Origin: Verrucomicrobiales bacterium
GTDB lineage: Bacteria; Verrucomicrobiota; Verrucomicrobiia; Verrucomicrobiales; DEV007
Assembly: GCA_012960505.1 (NCBI GenBank)
Contig: DUBC01000030.1
Location: forward strand, 62,001 to 126,000
Direction: 5' to 3'
DNA length: 64,000 nucleotides
This document shows, one piece after another, positions 46,593 to 55,167 of this stretch. The position numbers and the translations under genes were made by a program. Position 1 is the first letter of the stretch. The number at the start of each line of letters is the position of its first letter. The notes beneath the pieces were generated by a model that worked only from the letters and a program-made list of their open reading frames with translations, was not told the DNA's origin and searched no databases.

Positions 46593-47795
46593 ATGAAGCA
46601 GATTAGATCTCCTAGGCCATTTACGATATTTCTCCTGATATTATTTATACTCGCAACTAATCCCATGCACTGCATGAGCGAGGAAGACCTCATCTTTCGT
46701 AAAGACATTTTAAAGAGGAACGGAAACGGATACCACACCTATAGGATCCCAACGATGGTCATCACTGCAAAAGGAACCGTTCTCATCTTTTGCGAAGGAC
46801 GTAAAACTAGCCGCAGAGACCATGGAGACGTGGATCTTATCATGACAAGGAGCATGGATGGCGGCCAGACCTGGTCTGAGCACAAGCTGATTCATGAAGA
46901 GGGAGGAAATGATCCAATAAGAGTAGGCAACCCATGCCCCATCATTGAACGTGACGGCAAAACCATACACTTACTTTTTACTCGTGGCGGTGGCGAATGC
47001 CTGTTCTATACAAAGAGTGTCGACGAAGGCCTGTCATGGTCTCCTCTGGTGAAATCCTCAGATGAACCTAAAGCAAAAGAATTTAGCAAGGATTCTTTTC
47101 TTAAAGGTTTTGGTGGTTCACCCATACATGTCGGGGCAGGCCCCGTTCATGGAATCCAAACAAAAAAAGGAAGATTAATTGCTCCTTCTTATGTTGGCAG
47201 AACAGTGAATGGAGGCAGACAAGGTCAGTCCTGCATCATTTTCTCAGACGATCTAGGTAAATCATGGAAGGCCGGAGGACTCATCCCTTATGTTTCAGAT
47301 TTTCGTACCGGCGAATGCACCGTCGTAGAGAGAGCCGACGGAGCCCTGTTAATGAACATGCGCGCGTCTGGGCCAAGCTCTTATTCGTTCGGGTATCGGA
47401 CTGTCTCTATAAGCAATGATGAAGGCATGAGCTGGTCAATTCCAACAATAAAAAAGGAACTCCCCGGCCCGGCCTGTCAGGCCAGCATGACCCGTTTGAA
47501 TGAAAGAGAAATATTGTTCCTGAACCCGGCAGTTCACCATGCTGGAGGATTTAATCTATGGAGCAGGAGAAATCTCACTCTCCGTCTAAGCAAAGATGAC
47601 GGAAAGACATGGTTCACTTCACGAATGCTGAATGAGGGACTCGCAGGATACTCTGATATCGCAGTGAAAAAGAACGGCCAAATCTTATGCGTCTTTGAAA
47701 ACGGTGAAAAGGATTACTGTGAAAAAATTTCCATCGCCTGCCTAGAAAGGTCATGGCTGATGACTGACGAAAAGACCAAGAAAACCTTTGAATAA
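46593..47795 (+). CDS. Exported sialidase (exo-alpha-sialidase, GH33-like)
   Basis: 400 residues with a signal peptide (about 10-28). It removes terminal sialic acid from glycoproteins or glycolipids. The family's RIP motif appears as HTYRIPTMVITAKGTVLIFC (about 48-67), and EGRKTSRRDHGDVDLIM provides catalytic-site Arg and Asp residues. Five Asp boxes are visible: SMDGGQTW (about 87), SVDEGLSW (142), SDDLGKSW (217), SNDEGMSW (272) and SKDDGKTW (332), defining a six-bladed propeller. The late GYSDIAVKKNGQILCVFENG is the usual Tyr/Glu region. Divergent from a sulfatase gene across 120 bases; together they could act on sulfated sialoglycans. Confidence 0.92.
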   Translation: MKQIRSPRPFTIFLLILFILATNPMHCMSEEDLIFRKDILKRNGNGYHTYRIPTMVITAKGTVLIFCEGRKTSRRDHGDVDLIMTRSMDGGQTWSEHKLIHEEGGNDPIRVGNPCPIIERDGKTIHLLFTRGGGECLFYTKSVDEGLSWSPLVKSSDEPKAKEFSKDSFLKGFGGSPIHVGAGPVHGIQTKKGRLIAPSYVGRTVNGGRQGQSCIIFSDDLGKSWKAGGLIPYVSDFRTGECTVVERADGALLMNMRASGPSSYSFGYRTVSISNDEGMSWSIPTIKKELPGPACQASMTRLNEREILFLNPAVHHAGGFNLWSRRNLTLRLSKDDGKTWFTSRMLNEGLAGYSDIAVKKNGQILCVFENGEKDYCEKISIACLERSWLMTDEKTKKTFE

Positions 47796-47810
47796 ATTAC
47801 CTATCCTAAT

Positions 47811-48266
47811 TTAAGGATTTACTTTTGCCATTTCATTCCTGCTTGCAATTGAACTTTTTGCAAGGGACCGGACAAGTGCTTGGCTTTGGTCTGACAACTT
47901 CGACAACGGGTAACTAAAATGTTTCCTATTCGTTCGAAGTTTCAATGTCTTACCGTCAAAGTTCATCATCTTTGCAACGATTGTCTTCCCTTGTGAATTA
48001 GTCAGAGTCTGTTCAGGAAGAGCTCGGAACAATACCACCGATGCCACCGAGGACTTGTCCGCATAGAGATAATTCACTCCAGGGCCGTAAGCACGTGGCG
48101 AAATTGTCGCCTTGGCATTAATTCTAGGTTTATTACTGCTACTATAACGCACACCTACCCCGCCTGACCGGCAAGCACTGCGGGTACGTCACCCAGCTTC
48201 CGCTGGAATTGACCAAAACTGCAACGCAGCTCCCGTTCCCAGCATCGCTAATAATATCCTAATCAC
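47811..48266 (-). pseudogene. Exported SHD1-like domain protein interrupted by one in-frame TGA
   Basis: Beginning at the GTG at 48266 the frame gives a signal peptide (VIRILLAMLGTGAALQFWSI, then PAEAG), then a TGA at 48189-48191, and then runs open to the stop at 47811. After the break, 113 residues are coded from the internal GTG at 48152, ending in an SHD1-like domain (RTLTNSQG-type, KHFSYPLSKLSDQSQALVRSL). SHD1 domains in Planctomycetota/Verrucomicrobiota often end exported enzymes. Only one stop separates a good signal peptide from the domain, so a recent nonsense change is most likely. ATG at 48245 is an alternative start. Confidence 0.7.
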
Positions 48267-48474
48267 AACTTACCAAGGAAATCCTCATTTTTAGCGTCAT
48301 ACAAGAACTTTCTCTAACTATACTCGAATTTATTACAAACACAGTAATTTACAGCAATCAAAGCTCACTCCTTGACCATTTTTCGCCTGACAGAATGGCC
48401 TACCTTCAAATTAAAATTCAAAAAATCCGATTTTCTTTTCTCTTCATTCATTACAAGCTAAACACCTTATACTC

Positions 48475-49164
48475 ATGTGCGGAAGATATTCGACAGGAAA
48501 AGTCTCAAAGAAAAAATTTGAAGACACTCTGTCCATAAAATTAGACCATATCCCATCCAGATATAATATTTCTCCCGGACAAGACAATCCGGTAATCACC
48601 AAACACAAAGGAATCGCACCACTTTCATCCATGCGCTGGGGTCTTGTTCCGAATTGGGCAAAGGATCCAAATCCGAAAATTAAACCAATCAATGCCCGGG
48701 CGGAAACTTTGTCAGAAAAACCATCATTCAAAGAACTCTTCTTCAAGCAAAGGTGCTTGATCCCTGCCGACGGTTACTATGAATGGCAAGTGCTCGGCAC
48801 AGATAAAATTCCTCACTATATTCACTTGCCTAAAATGCCTGCCTTTGCTTTTGCTGGAATTTGGGACAATTGGCAGAGGGATAATTGCAATCCCCTCTTG
48901 TCCTACACCATCATCACAACGGAAGCCGCTGAATCGATTCGATTCATCCATCACCGGATGCCCGTCATCTTACCTGAGAAGCACTGGCAAAAATGGCTGA
49001 ATCCCTCATTTCCTGTCCATTCCTTGCCTGAGATTTTGCAAAATGGCAGGAATGACTGTACTTATCGAACCGTTTCAGACCTAGTAAATAAAGTTTCCAA
49101 CGATGGCCCTGAATTGACCGCAACTGTTCCTCGCAAAAAACAGGACGAATTTGACTTTATTTGA
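48475..49164 (+). CDS. SOS response-associated peptidase (SRAP/YedK-HMCES family)
   Basis: 229 residues, typical of YedK. The protein forms a stable thiazolidine crosslink with abasic sites in single-stranded DNA through Cys2, shielding them from cleavage. Visible hallmarks: MCGRYS at the N-terminus (catalytic Cys2), MRWGLVPNWAKDP, NARAETLSEKPSFKE, CLIPADGYYEW with the active-site Glu, and FIHHRMPVIL with the active-site His. It is followed 22 bases later by a UmuD-like gene, so it heads an SOS-type cassette. Confidence 0.97.
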   Translation: MCGRYSTGKVSKKKFEDTLSIKLDHIPSRYNISPGQDNPVITKHKGIAPLSSMRWGLVPNWAKDPNPKIKPINARAETLSEKPSFKELFFKQRCLIPADGYYEWQVLGTDKIPHYIHLPKMPAFAFAGIWDNWQRDNCNPLLSYTIITTEAAESIRFIHHRMPVILPEKHWQKWLNPSFPVHSLPEILQNGRNDCTYRTVSDLVNKVSNDGPELTATVPRKKQDEFDFI

Positions 49165-49185
49165 ATTCTGTTACAGTATTCAAAT
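49159..49185 (+). promoter_or_regulatory. 27-bp near-perfect palindrome in front of the umuD-like gene
   Basis: ATTTGAAT at 49159-49166 and ATTCAAAT at 49178-49185 are exact reverse complements; between them CTGT and ACAG (49168-49171, 49173-49176) also pair around a central T. Only one position per arm (49167/49177) mismatches. It overlaps the SRAP stop codon and ends two bases before the umuD start codon, a position suited to a repressor operator, probably for the cassette's own control. It is not the E. coli LexA site, whose CTGT and ACAG are eight bases apart. Confidence 0.6.
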
Positions 49186-49186
49186 A

Positions 49187-49699
49187 ATGCCTCAAGGTGG
49201 AAAAAGAAAAGGAGCCGGACGTCCGAAGGGTGGCCAGTACGGTGAAGACACAAAGACCATACGAATACCGTCGAGTCAGGTTGACCGAATTCTACGTTTC
49301 ATTCGCAACAAAGAATACGCACTACCTATCTTTGCATGCGGAGTCTCCGCAGGGTTCCCTTCACCCGCGGATGATTACCTCGAAGGATCACTCGACCTGA
49401 ACGAGCACCTCATACGCGAACCCGCAGCAACGTTCTTTGTAAGAGCAAAGGGAGATTCCATGATCGGAGCAGGCATTCATGACGGAGACCTTCTCGTTGT
49501 TGATAGAAGCGCTGAACCAAGGAATGGAAATGTTGTCATTGCCATAATTAACGGTGAATTATCTGTTAAACGATATCTACGTTCAAAAAATCAATTCGAA
49601 CTCGTTCCGGAGAACCCCAAATACAAACCGATCAGAATTAACGAAAATGATGATGTTCGGATCTGGGGAATCGTCACTAATGTCATCCATCGCCTGTGA
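49187..49699 (+). CDS. umuD: UmuD-like S24 peptidase with basic N-terminal extension
   Basis: 170 residues from the ATG at 49187; the longer frame begins at a TTG inside the palindrome. This self-cleaving accessory subunit activates UmuC. Residues 4-15 are basic (GKRKGAGRPKG), and TKTIRIPSSQVDRILRFIRN (23-42) looks like a ribbon-helix-helix DNA-binding segment. The cleavage-site region has AGFPSPADDY with Ala55-Gly56 (UmuD has Cys-Gly there). The catalytic dyad is Ser91 in AKGDSM and Lys128 in LSVKRYL. The stop overlaps the umuC start by four bases (GTGA). The extension could let it repress through the adjacent palindrome. Confidence 0.93.
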   Translation: MPQGGKRKGAGRPKGGQYGEDTKTIRIPSSQVDRILRFIRNKEYALPIFACGVSAGFPSPADDYLEGSLDLNEHLIREPAATFFVRAKGDSMIGAGIHDGDLLVVDRSAEPRNGNVVIAIINGELSVKRYLRSKNQFELVPENPKYKPIRINENDDVRIWGIVTNVIHRL

Positions 49700-50952
49700 T
49701 AGCATTAGCAGACTGCAACAACTTCTACGTTTCCTGCGAGCGAGTCTTTAAGCCTTGGTTGAATGAGAAGCCAGTCATTGTCCTCTCGAACAATGATGGC
49801 TGCGCAATTGCTCGATCCAATGAGGCGAAAAGGCTAGGAATTAAAATGGGCGCTCCTTATTATCAAGTAAAAGAGCTATGCCAAAAGAACCGGGTCAGTG
49901 TTTTTTCGTCTAATTACGAACTGTACGGTGATATGTCCAAACGGGTCGTTTCGATCCTCATGCGATTCACTTCAGAAGCTGAAATCTATTCTATCGATGA
50001 ATCCTTCCTAAGACTTGATCAAATTCACGATCAAATAAAAATCGCTCAAAAAATGCGTAAAATGGTCCTCAAATGGACAGGCATTCCAATATCTATCGGA
50101 ATCGGCCCCACAAAAACACTGGCTAAAATGGCCAACCGGATGGCTAAGAAACAAGATACTGGATGCTTGGTAATTAGAGAATCTGAAAAGTCCCTAATCG
50201 GTTCAGTCAAAGTGAGAGGGGTATGGGGGATCGGAAAGATGATAGAGGAAAAACTCAAAAGGATTGGAATTTTCACTGCCTTGGATTTAATCAATGCTCC
50301 GGCCCCCATCATCAGAAAAGTGGGCGGCGCTCAACTCGAACGAACACAAAAGGAACTGCAAGGACTACAATGCATTAGCATCGAACAAATCCCGGAACCA
50401 AAAAAGAATGTGTGTTGTTCTCGGTCCTTTGGACGGACAGTCACTGACCTAGAAGAACTTGAGGAGGCGGTAGCAAATCATGCTGTTAGAGCCACTCAAA
50501 AGATTCGCAAAGAGGGATCCCTCACTTATGGATTGCAAGTCTTCATCATGACAAACCGATTCAGCAAAGACCCACAATACTCCAATTTAAAAACTATCGG
50601 TTTTGACGAGCCTTCTGATGATCCGATCCGAATCCTCAGCACAGCCAAGGAACTTCTCAGATCCATTTACCGTAAAGGGTACTCTTACAAAAAGGCCGGA
50701 GTCCTGCTATTGAACTTACGAACAAGAGATCAAGATCAGGGACTATTATTTAGAGATCATCATGATGAAAAAAGAAAACGATTCGTGAAGGCGCTGGAAT
50801 CTATAAAAAACACATATGGTACCAGCTCCACTTTCCTAGCTGCTCAGGGAATTGACCGGCCCTGGGATATGAAGAGACACCGCCGTTCTCCGCGATACAC
50901 AACAAATTGGAATGAAATCCCGGCCATTGGTAACGGTCTCGATCCAAGTTGA
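49696..50952 (+). CDS. umuC: Y-family translesion DNA polymerase, UmuC
   Basis: 418 residues from the GTG at 49696. It is the catalytic subunit of DNA polymerase V; with UmuD' it copies damaged DNA at low fidelity. Features: ALADCNNFYVSCERVF (first metal Asp), PVIVLSNNDGCAIARSNEAK, SIDESFLRLD (second acidic pair), IPISIGIGPTKTLAKMANRM, helix-hairpin-helix VWGIGKMIEEKLKRIGI, and a C-terminal little-finger region ending RRSPRYTTNW. The length is normal for UmuC. It is translationally coupled to the umuD-like gene and the SRAP gene is upstream, giving a three-gene SOS cassette. Confidence 0.97.
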   Translation: MIALADCNNFYVSCERVFKPWLNEKPVIVLSNNDGCAIARSNEAKRLGIKMGAPYYQVKELCQKNRVSVFSSNYELYGDMSKRVVSILMRFTSEAEIYSIDESFLRLDQIHDQIKIAQKMRKMVLKWTGIPISIGIGPTKTLAKMANRMAKKQDTGCLVIRESEKSLIGSVKVRGVWGIGKMIEEKLKRIGIFTALDLINAPAPIIRKVGGAQLERTQKELQGLQCISIEQIPEPKKNVCCSRSFGRTVTDLEELEEAVANHAVRATQKIRKEGSLTYGLQVFIMTNRFSKDPQYSNLKTIGFDEPSDDPIRILSTAKELLRSIYRKGYSYKKAGVLLLNLRTRDQDQGLLFRDHHDEKRKRFVKALESIKNTYGTSSTFLAAQGIDRPWDMKRHRRSPRYTTNWNEIPAIGNGLDPS

Positions 50953-50989
50953 AAAATTCTCTGTATCATATAAAATATATAAAATAGTC

Positions 50990-51730
50990 ATGATAAGATC
51001 ATCCAACCCAGCACTAAACGATAATACATTTACCCGCAACTTGAGCTATTCCGAAGAGAGCCGGATGACACTAATGGGGGCAGTAAATAAGACGGCTATA
51101 CTATTATGTGTACTGGTTCTGGCTGCTTCAATTACCTGGAAAATGGTTCTGACAGGAGAATCTGGCGCCGGAATTTTTATCTGGGGTGGAGCAATCGCTG
51201 GATTTATAGTTGCAATTGTCACAGTATTCAAAAAAAACTGGGCCCCATTCACGGCCCCCTTATATGCCGCATTGAAGGGCCTCTTCATCGGTGGAATTTC
51301 AGCATATTTTGCAGCCCTTTATGAGGGCATTGTCATGCAGGCAGCGGGACTCACTTTCGGCATCCTTTTCGCTCTGCTCGCGGCTTACAAGAGCGGCCTA
51401 ATCAAAGCCACCGAAAATTTTAAACTGGGAGTCTGCGCGGCGACTGGGGGCATCGCTCTATTCTATCTCATGAGCATAGTCCTTGGACTCTTCGGTGTGA
51501 ACATGACCTTCCTCCACGACTCTTCACCACTCAGTATAGGGATAAGCGTTTTCATCGTCATTATTGCTTCACTTAATCTGGTCCTCGATTTCGACTTCAT
51601 AGAAAATGGCGCTGAGGCAGGCGCTCCAAAATACATGGAATGGTTCGCAGCATTCGGACTCATGGTCACACTAATCTGGCTATACATTGAGATCCTGCAC
51701 TTACTGGCAAAACTTAGAGGCCGTAACTAA
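50990..51730 (+). CDS. Bax inhibitor-1/YccA family membrane protein
   Basis: 246 residues from the ATG at 50990; the longer frame would begin inside umuC. Seven hydrophobic helices are visible (the first near residues 32-50, the last ending in LYIEILHLLAKLRGRN). The start SNPALNDNTF and segments MEWFAAFGLMVTLIWLYIEI and VLDFDFIENGAEAGAPKYME match the bacterial YccA-like, DUF4870-unrelated 'Bax1-I' subgroup. Members modulate calcium leak or interact with the FtsH protease in other bacteria; the role here is inferred only from family. The gene lies 37 bases after umuC and may be part of the same transcript. Confidence 0.88.
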   Translation: MIRSSNPALNDNTFTRNLSYSEESRMTLMGAVNKTAILLCVLVLAASITWKMVLTGESGAGIFIWGGAIAGFIVAIVTVFKKNWAPFTAPLYAALKGLFIGGISAYFAALYEGIVMQAAGLTFGILFALLAAYKSGLIKATENFKLGVCAATGGIALFYLMSIVLGLFGVNMTFLHDSSPLSIGISVFIVIIASLNLVLDFDFIENGAEAGAPKYMEWFAAFGLMVTLIWLYIEILHLLAKLRGRN

Positions 51731-51745
51731 ATAAATATTTCTAAT

Positions 51746-52603
51746 TCAGGAGGCTGTTCTTTCAACGAACGAGGACAGCATTCCGACTCCGAGGGCAAGA
51801 ATCAGTCCAAAATAAACGAACGCGGCAACGCCTCGTTGAAATGGAGTCACCTCATAAAAGCGCTGCTCTTCTTCAGTCTTTTGACGGAAAAGGGAAAAGA
51901 GTTTAGGTAAAGAAAATAAAAGAATCAGGAAAATAATAAAAGAAGGCCGGTAAACGGCAAAGACTCCGGCAATTACGATTCCGACAAGCCAGAGCCAGGG
52001 AGAGAGAGCGGTCACCATTCGGCCTCCGTCCAGGAAACCAGTCGGCATCAGATTAAATAGATTCAGGAAATATCCGGTATAGGCGAGCGCAGAAAAGAAT
52101 TCATTGCCAGTGGCAAAATAAATACAGTGACACCCAAGTGCGGCTAGGCCACCTGCTATTGGACCCCCAGCAGCAATCCAGAACTCAACCCAGGCATGAC
52201 GCGGAGCCTCTTTCAGTGCAATTAATGCCCCCATGAAAGGAATGAAAACAGGTAACCCTACCTGCAAACCAAAAAGTCTGGCAGCAATGAGGTGTCCAAA
52301 CTCATGCAATAGAATCAAAATCACAAAACCTGCCGCGAATTGCCATCCCCAAAAAAGGGAATAGGCCCAGATTGAAATCAGCATAGTTCCGCCAGTCTTA
52401 AGGAGCATCGGAAAGAACTTAACGGCAGGGAGAATTAAGAACTTCAATTTTGCTCCAAACTTAATAACGAGAACCAAAACAATACCTATCGGACCAAGAT
52501 ATTTCTTTATCTTTTCCTTCCATGAGAGCGTGCGGTTGCGCTCACTCGCCCAAGAAGGCCTATCTTCGTATTTTTCCTCCTCTTTTTCTTCTGAGTTAAT
52601 CAT
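51746..52603 (-). CDS. Site-2 protease family intramembrane metalloprotease
   Basis: 285 residues. A charged cytoplasmic N-terminus (residues 1-33) is followed by several membrane helices. The zinc motif HEFGH is at residues 100-104, within ILLHEFGHLIAARLFG, and the third ligand is in NLFNLMPTGFLDGGR (Asp192). This matches the S2P/M50 family, which cleaves transmembrane anti-sigma factors or other membrane proteins. No substrate gene is adjacent. It is convergent with the Bax-inhibitor gene with a 15-base gap. Confidence 0.93.
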   Translation of the reverse strand: MINSEEKEEEKYEDRPSWASERNRTLSWKEKIKKYLGPIGIVLVLVIKFGAKLKFLILPAVKFFPMLLKTGGTMLISIWAYSLFWGWQFAAGFVILILLHEFGHLIAARLFGLQVGLPVFIPFMGALIALKEAPRHAWVEFWIAAGGPIAGGLAALGCHCIYFATGNEFFSALAYTGYFLNLFNLMPTGFLDGGRMVTALSPWLWLVGIVIAGVFAVYRPSFIIFLILLFSLPKLFSLFRQKTEEEQRFYEVTPFQRGVAAFVYFGLILALGVGMLSSFVERTAS

Positions 52604-52828
52604 CTAGTCAAAATAACGGGCCCTCAATGACAAATTGCAAAGAAAAGAAATACAGCATTTAAGAAACAAGTGCCTCAATGAACTAAAAATAAATTGCATA
52701 GCACACTTTAAATTAAGGTTAGGCAGCACTTTGGAATCATGATTAAGAAACAAATTACTGTGAGCTTGCAGAGTCAGTTGCTTTATGACGATACTCTTAG
52801 GTATATAATTCAAATTTAGAACGCAAAA

Positions 52829-53944
52829 ATGAAAAACATCCAAAGTTCCTTAGCCGGTTTTCTTCGTATCGCATTAATCATCCTGTTCATTTCTCCAATT
52901 CATGCGACCGCGTTTGAAAAAGGAAACGTCAACCTTCAATCGGTCGGACCCATCGCAACCGGACCAGATGGAGTTCTTTTTATATCAGATCCAAAATCAG
53001 CTACTATCACAGCAATAAAGGTTCAGCCAAAAGCAATTAAAAAAGATTCCGGGAACTTTAAAGTTACAGAAGTAAATACTAAGGTTGCAGCAGTACTCGG
53101 CACTTCAAGTGATCAAATTAGAATCATTGATCTGGCGGTTGATTCTAACTCACAAATTGCCTACTTGTCGGTCATGCGAGGTCAAGGATCCGAAGCAAAC
53201 CCCGCCATCCTGTCCATTCAAAAAAATGGAACTATCCATGTAATCTCCCTTCAAAATGTCAAGCACAGCATTGCAAAATTACCAAATGCTCCTGAGGACA
53301 AGGTAACTGGCAATGGCAGACGCAAGCGAAATCAAAGGATGGAATCGATTACTGATATCGCATTTGTTAATGGGAAAGTCATTGTTGCGGGACTTTCTAA
53401 CGAAGAATTCTCCTCAACGCTAAGAAGCATTCCGTTCCCTTTTGAGGACAGTGTAAAAGGAACAGGTGTTAAAATATTTCATGGAGCTCACGGACGCTAC
53501 GAGACAGCCTCACCTGTCCGCACCTTTGTAAGTTATGATATCGATGGTGCCCCTCATCTGCTTGCGGCATACACTTGTACTCCCCTAGTAAAAATTCCAA
53601 TGAAAGAGCTTAATCAAGGTGCCAGAATCGAAGGTACAACAATAGCGGAACTAGGAAATAGAAACCGTCCCCTCGACATGATTGTATACAATAAAAACGG
53701 TAAAGATTTTTTGCTTATGGCAAATAGTAGCCGTGGCGTAATGAAAATATCCACAGAGAAAATTGGTGGATTTAAAAGCATCACTGAAAGAGTTGGTGGA
53801 GGTGAAACTGAAGGAGTCCCATACGAAACTGTATCGGACTGGACACAGGTTTATCAGTTAGCTGAACTAGACAATCAACATGCTCTTGTGATCAGAGGCA
53901 CGGAAGATGAAAATCTGAACCTTGAAGCGGTACTTCTTCCGTGA
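52829..53944 (+). CDS. Exported beta-propeller-like protein, unknown
   Basis: 371 residues with a signal peptide (about 10-30). No named family recognised. Repeating beta segments have the look of a propeller: GPIATGPDGVLFISDPKSAT, IRIIDLAVDSNSQIAYLSV, SITDIAFVNGKVIVAGLSNE and RNRPLDMIVYNKNGKDFLLM. FSSTLRSIPFPF near residue 205 is a conspicuous fixed element. It overlaps the following lipoprotein gene by four bases (GTGA), which predicts that the two proteins are made and work together. A 225-base gap precedes it. Confidence 0.75.
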   Translation: MKNIQSSLAGFLRIALIILFISPIHATAFEKGNVNLQSVGPIATGPDGVLFISDPKSATITAIKVQPKAIKKDSGNFKVTEVNTKVAAVLGTSSDQIRIIDLAVDSNSQIAYLSVMRGQGSEANPAILSIQKNGTIHVISLQNVKHSIAKLPNAPEDKVTGNGRRKRNQRMESITDIAFVNGKVIVAGLSNEEFSSTLRSIPFPFEDSVKGTGVKIFHGAHGRYETASPVRTFVSYDIDGAPHLLAAYTCTPLVKIPMKELNQGARIEGTTIAELGNRNRPLDMIVYNKNGKDFLLMANSSRGVMKISTEKIGGFKSITERVGGGETEGVPYETVSDWTQVYQLAELDNQHALVIRGTEDENLNLEAVLLP

Positions 53945-55167
53945 CCTTATCGAAGCGTCAATTCATAGGAATTCTTGGCCTAACATTTTCTTTCATCCAG
54001 AGTGGCTGCATTAGCCATTCCATATCGTCAAAGAATAATACAATATTACCTAGCAGCTCTGAGATCCGATTAGTCAAAACCGGCACGAAAATTAATCAAT
54101 TTTCCTTCCAAGTCGAATTCACAAAGGACACAGCTAATCAATTACTCAAATTTAGGAACCCTGATTTGGATGGCTGGCAAAAGTTATTTAATGTTAAAGC
54201 AGAAGTTTCAGATACTCTTGGATGGAGGACCCTGCCTCCTGTTCAGGGATCTTATCGATTTAACGAAAATAAATTACTATTCGAACCTCTTTTCCCTCTT
54301 CAATATGACATCAATTATCATGTGACTTTACATGCCCTCGAAGAAGAAAAGATGACCTACCTGGGAAAGATTAAAGGATCTCAACGCATTAAGAAAACAT
54401 TTCGAATAAATAAGCCCGACACTGAACCTTCAACGATCGTAAGGCATGTTTACCCCAGTGCCAATTCCCTGCCAGAAAATTTACTTAAATTCTATGTGCA
54501 TTTCTCGGCCCCCATGAGCCAAGGCAATATTTACAAGCACATTCATCTCTATGATTCGGATGATAAAAGAATTGAACTTCCTTTTTTGGAATTAGGCGAA
54601 GAACTGTGGAATCCGAGCGAAACTCGTATCACTATCTTGTTTGATCCTGGACGAATTAAGAAAGGGCTCTCGCCTCGTGAGAGCGAAGGACCAGTATTAA
54701 TTCAAGGGGAATCCTATAAACTTATAATTAAATCAGACTGGCTGGACGCATCAGGGACTCCTCTAAAGGAGAGCTTTACAAAAACATTTTCCGTTACCGC
54801 GCCGGACAATCAAATACCTTCAACCAATCATTGGAAAGTCATTACTCCAAAAGCAGAAACTAAGGATCCATTGATTCTCGATTTCTCTGAGTCCCTGGAT
54901 CATGCTCTCATTTCACGGCTCATCTGGATCGAAGGGACATTAAAAGAATTCATTGGAGGAACCATTAACACTAAGGATTTTGAAAAACGCTGGATTTTTG
55001 TCCCCGAAGATCACTGGACAGCAGACGATTACAAAATCGTTATCGAAACAAAAATTGAAGATCTTGCAGGCAACACTATGATTCGTCCATTTGAGATTGA
55101 TCGATTAGAAGATCCCAAAGAAAAATCTAACGAGGAGTTCATTAGAATAAATTTCACTGTTAAATAA
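53941..55167 (+). CDS. Big_5-like exported lipoprotein, partner of the upstream propeller protein
   Basis: 408 residues from the GTG at 53941. The N-terminal SKRQFIGILGLTFSFIQSGC ends in a lipobox-type SGC, so the mature protein is likely lipid-anchored at Cys23; the KR pair resembles a Tat motif but is imperfect. At least three Ig-like (SbsA/Big_5-type) beta domains follow, for example VRHVYPSANSLPENLLKFYV and TKDPLILDFSESLDHALISR with ends like IETKIEDLAGNTM. No catalytic motif. The four-base overlap with the upstream gene suggests a two-protein surface assembly. Its end overlaps the convergent DUF1501 gene by eight bases. Confidence 0.75.
   Translation: MTLSKRQFIGILGLTFSFIQSGCISHSISSKNNTILPSSSEIRLVKTGTKINQFSFQVEFTKDTANQLLKFRNPDLDGWQKLFNVKAEVSDTLGWRTLPPVQGSYRFNENKLLFEPLFPLQYDINYHVTLHALEEEKMTYLGKIKGSQRIKKTFRINKPDTEPSTIVRHVYPSANSLPENLLKFYVHFSAPMSQGNIYKHIHLYDSDDKRIELPFLELGEELWNPSETRITILFDPGRIKKGLSPRESEGPVLIQGESYKLIIKSDWLDASGTPLKESFTKTFSVTAPDNQIPSTNHWKVITPKAETKDPLILDFSESLDHALISRLIWIEGTLKEFIGGTINTKDFEKRWIFVPEDHWTADDYKIVIETKIEDLAGNTMIRPFEIDRLEDPKEKSNEEFIRINFTVK

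Noticed and set aside
49151-49185. E. coli-type LexA box (CTGT-N8-ACAG)
   Set aside because: CTGT and ACAG are present but only one base apart instead of eight, so it is treated as a different operator.
52739-52819. Plus-strand 26-residue ORF just upstream of the propeller gene
   Set aside because: No Shine-Dalgarno motif, no similarity recognised, and short ORFs arise often by chance in AT-rich intergenic DNA.
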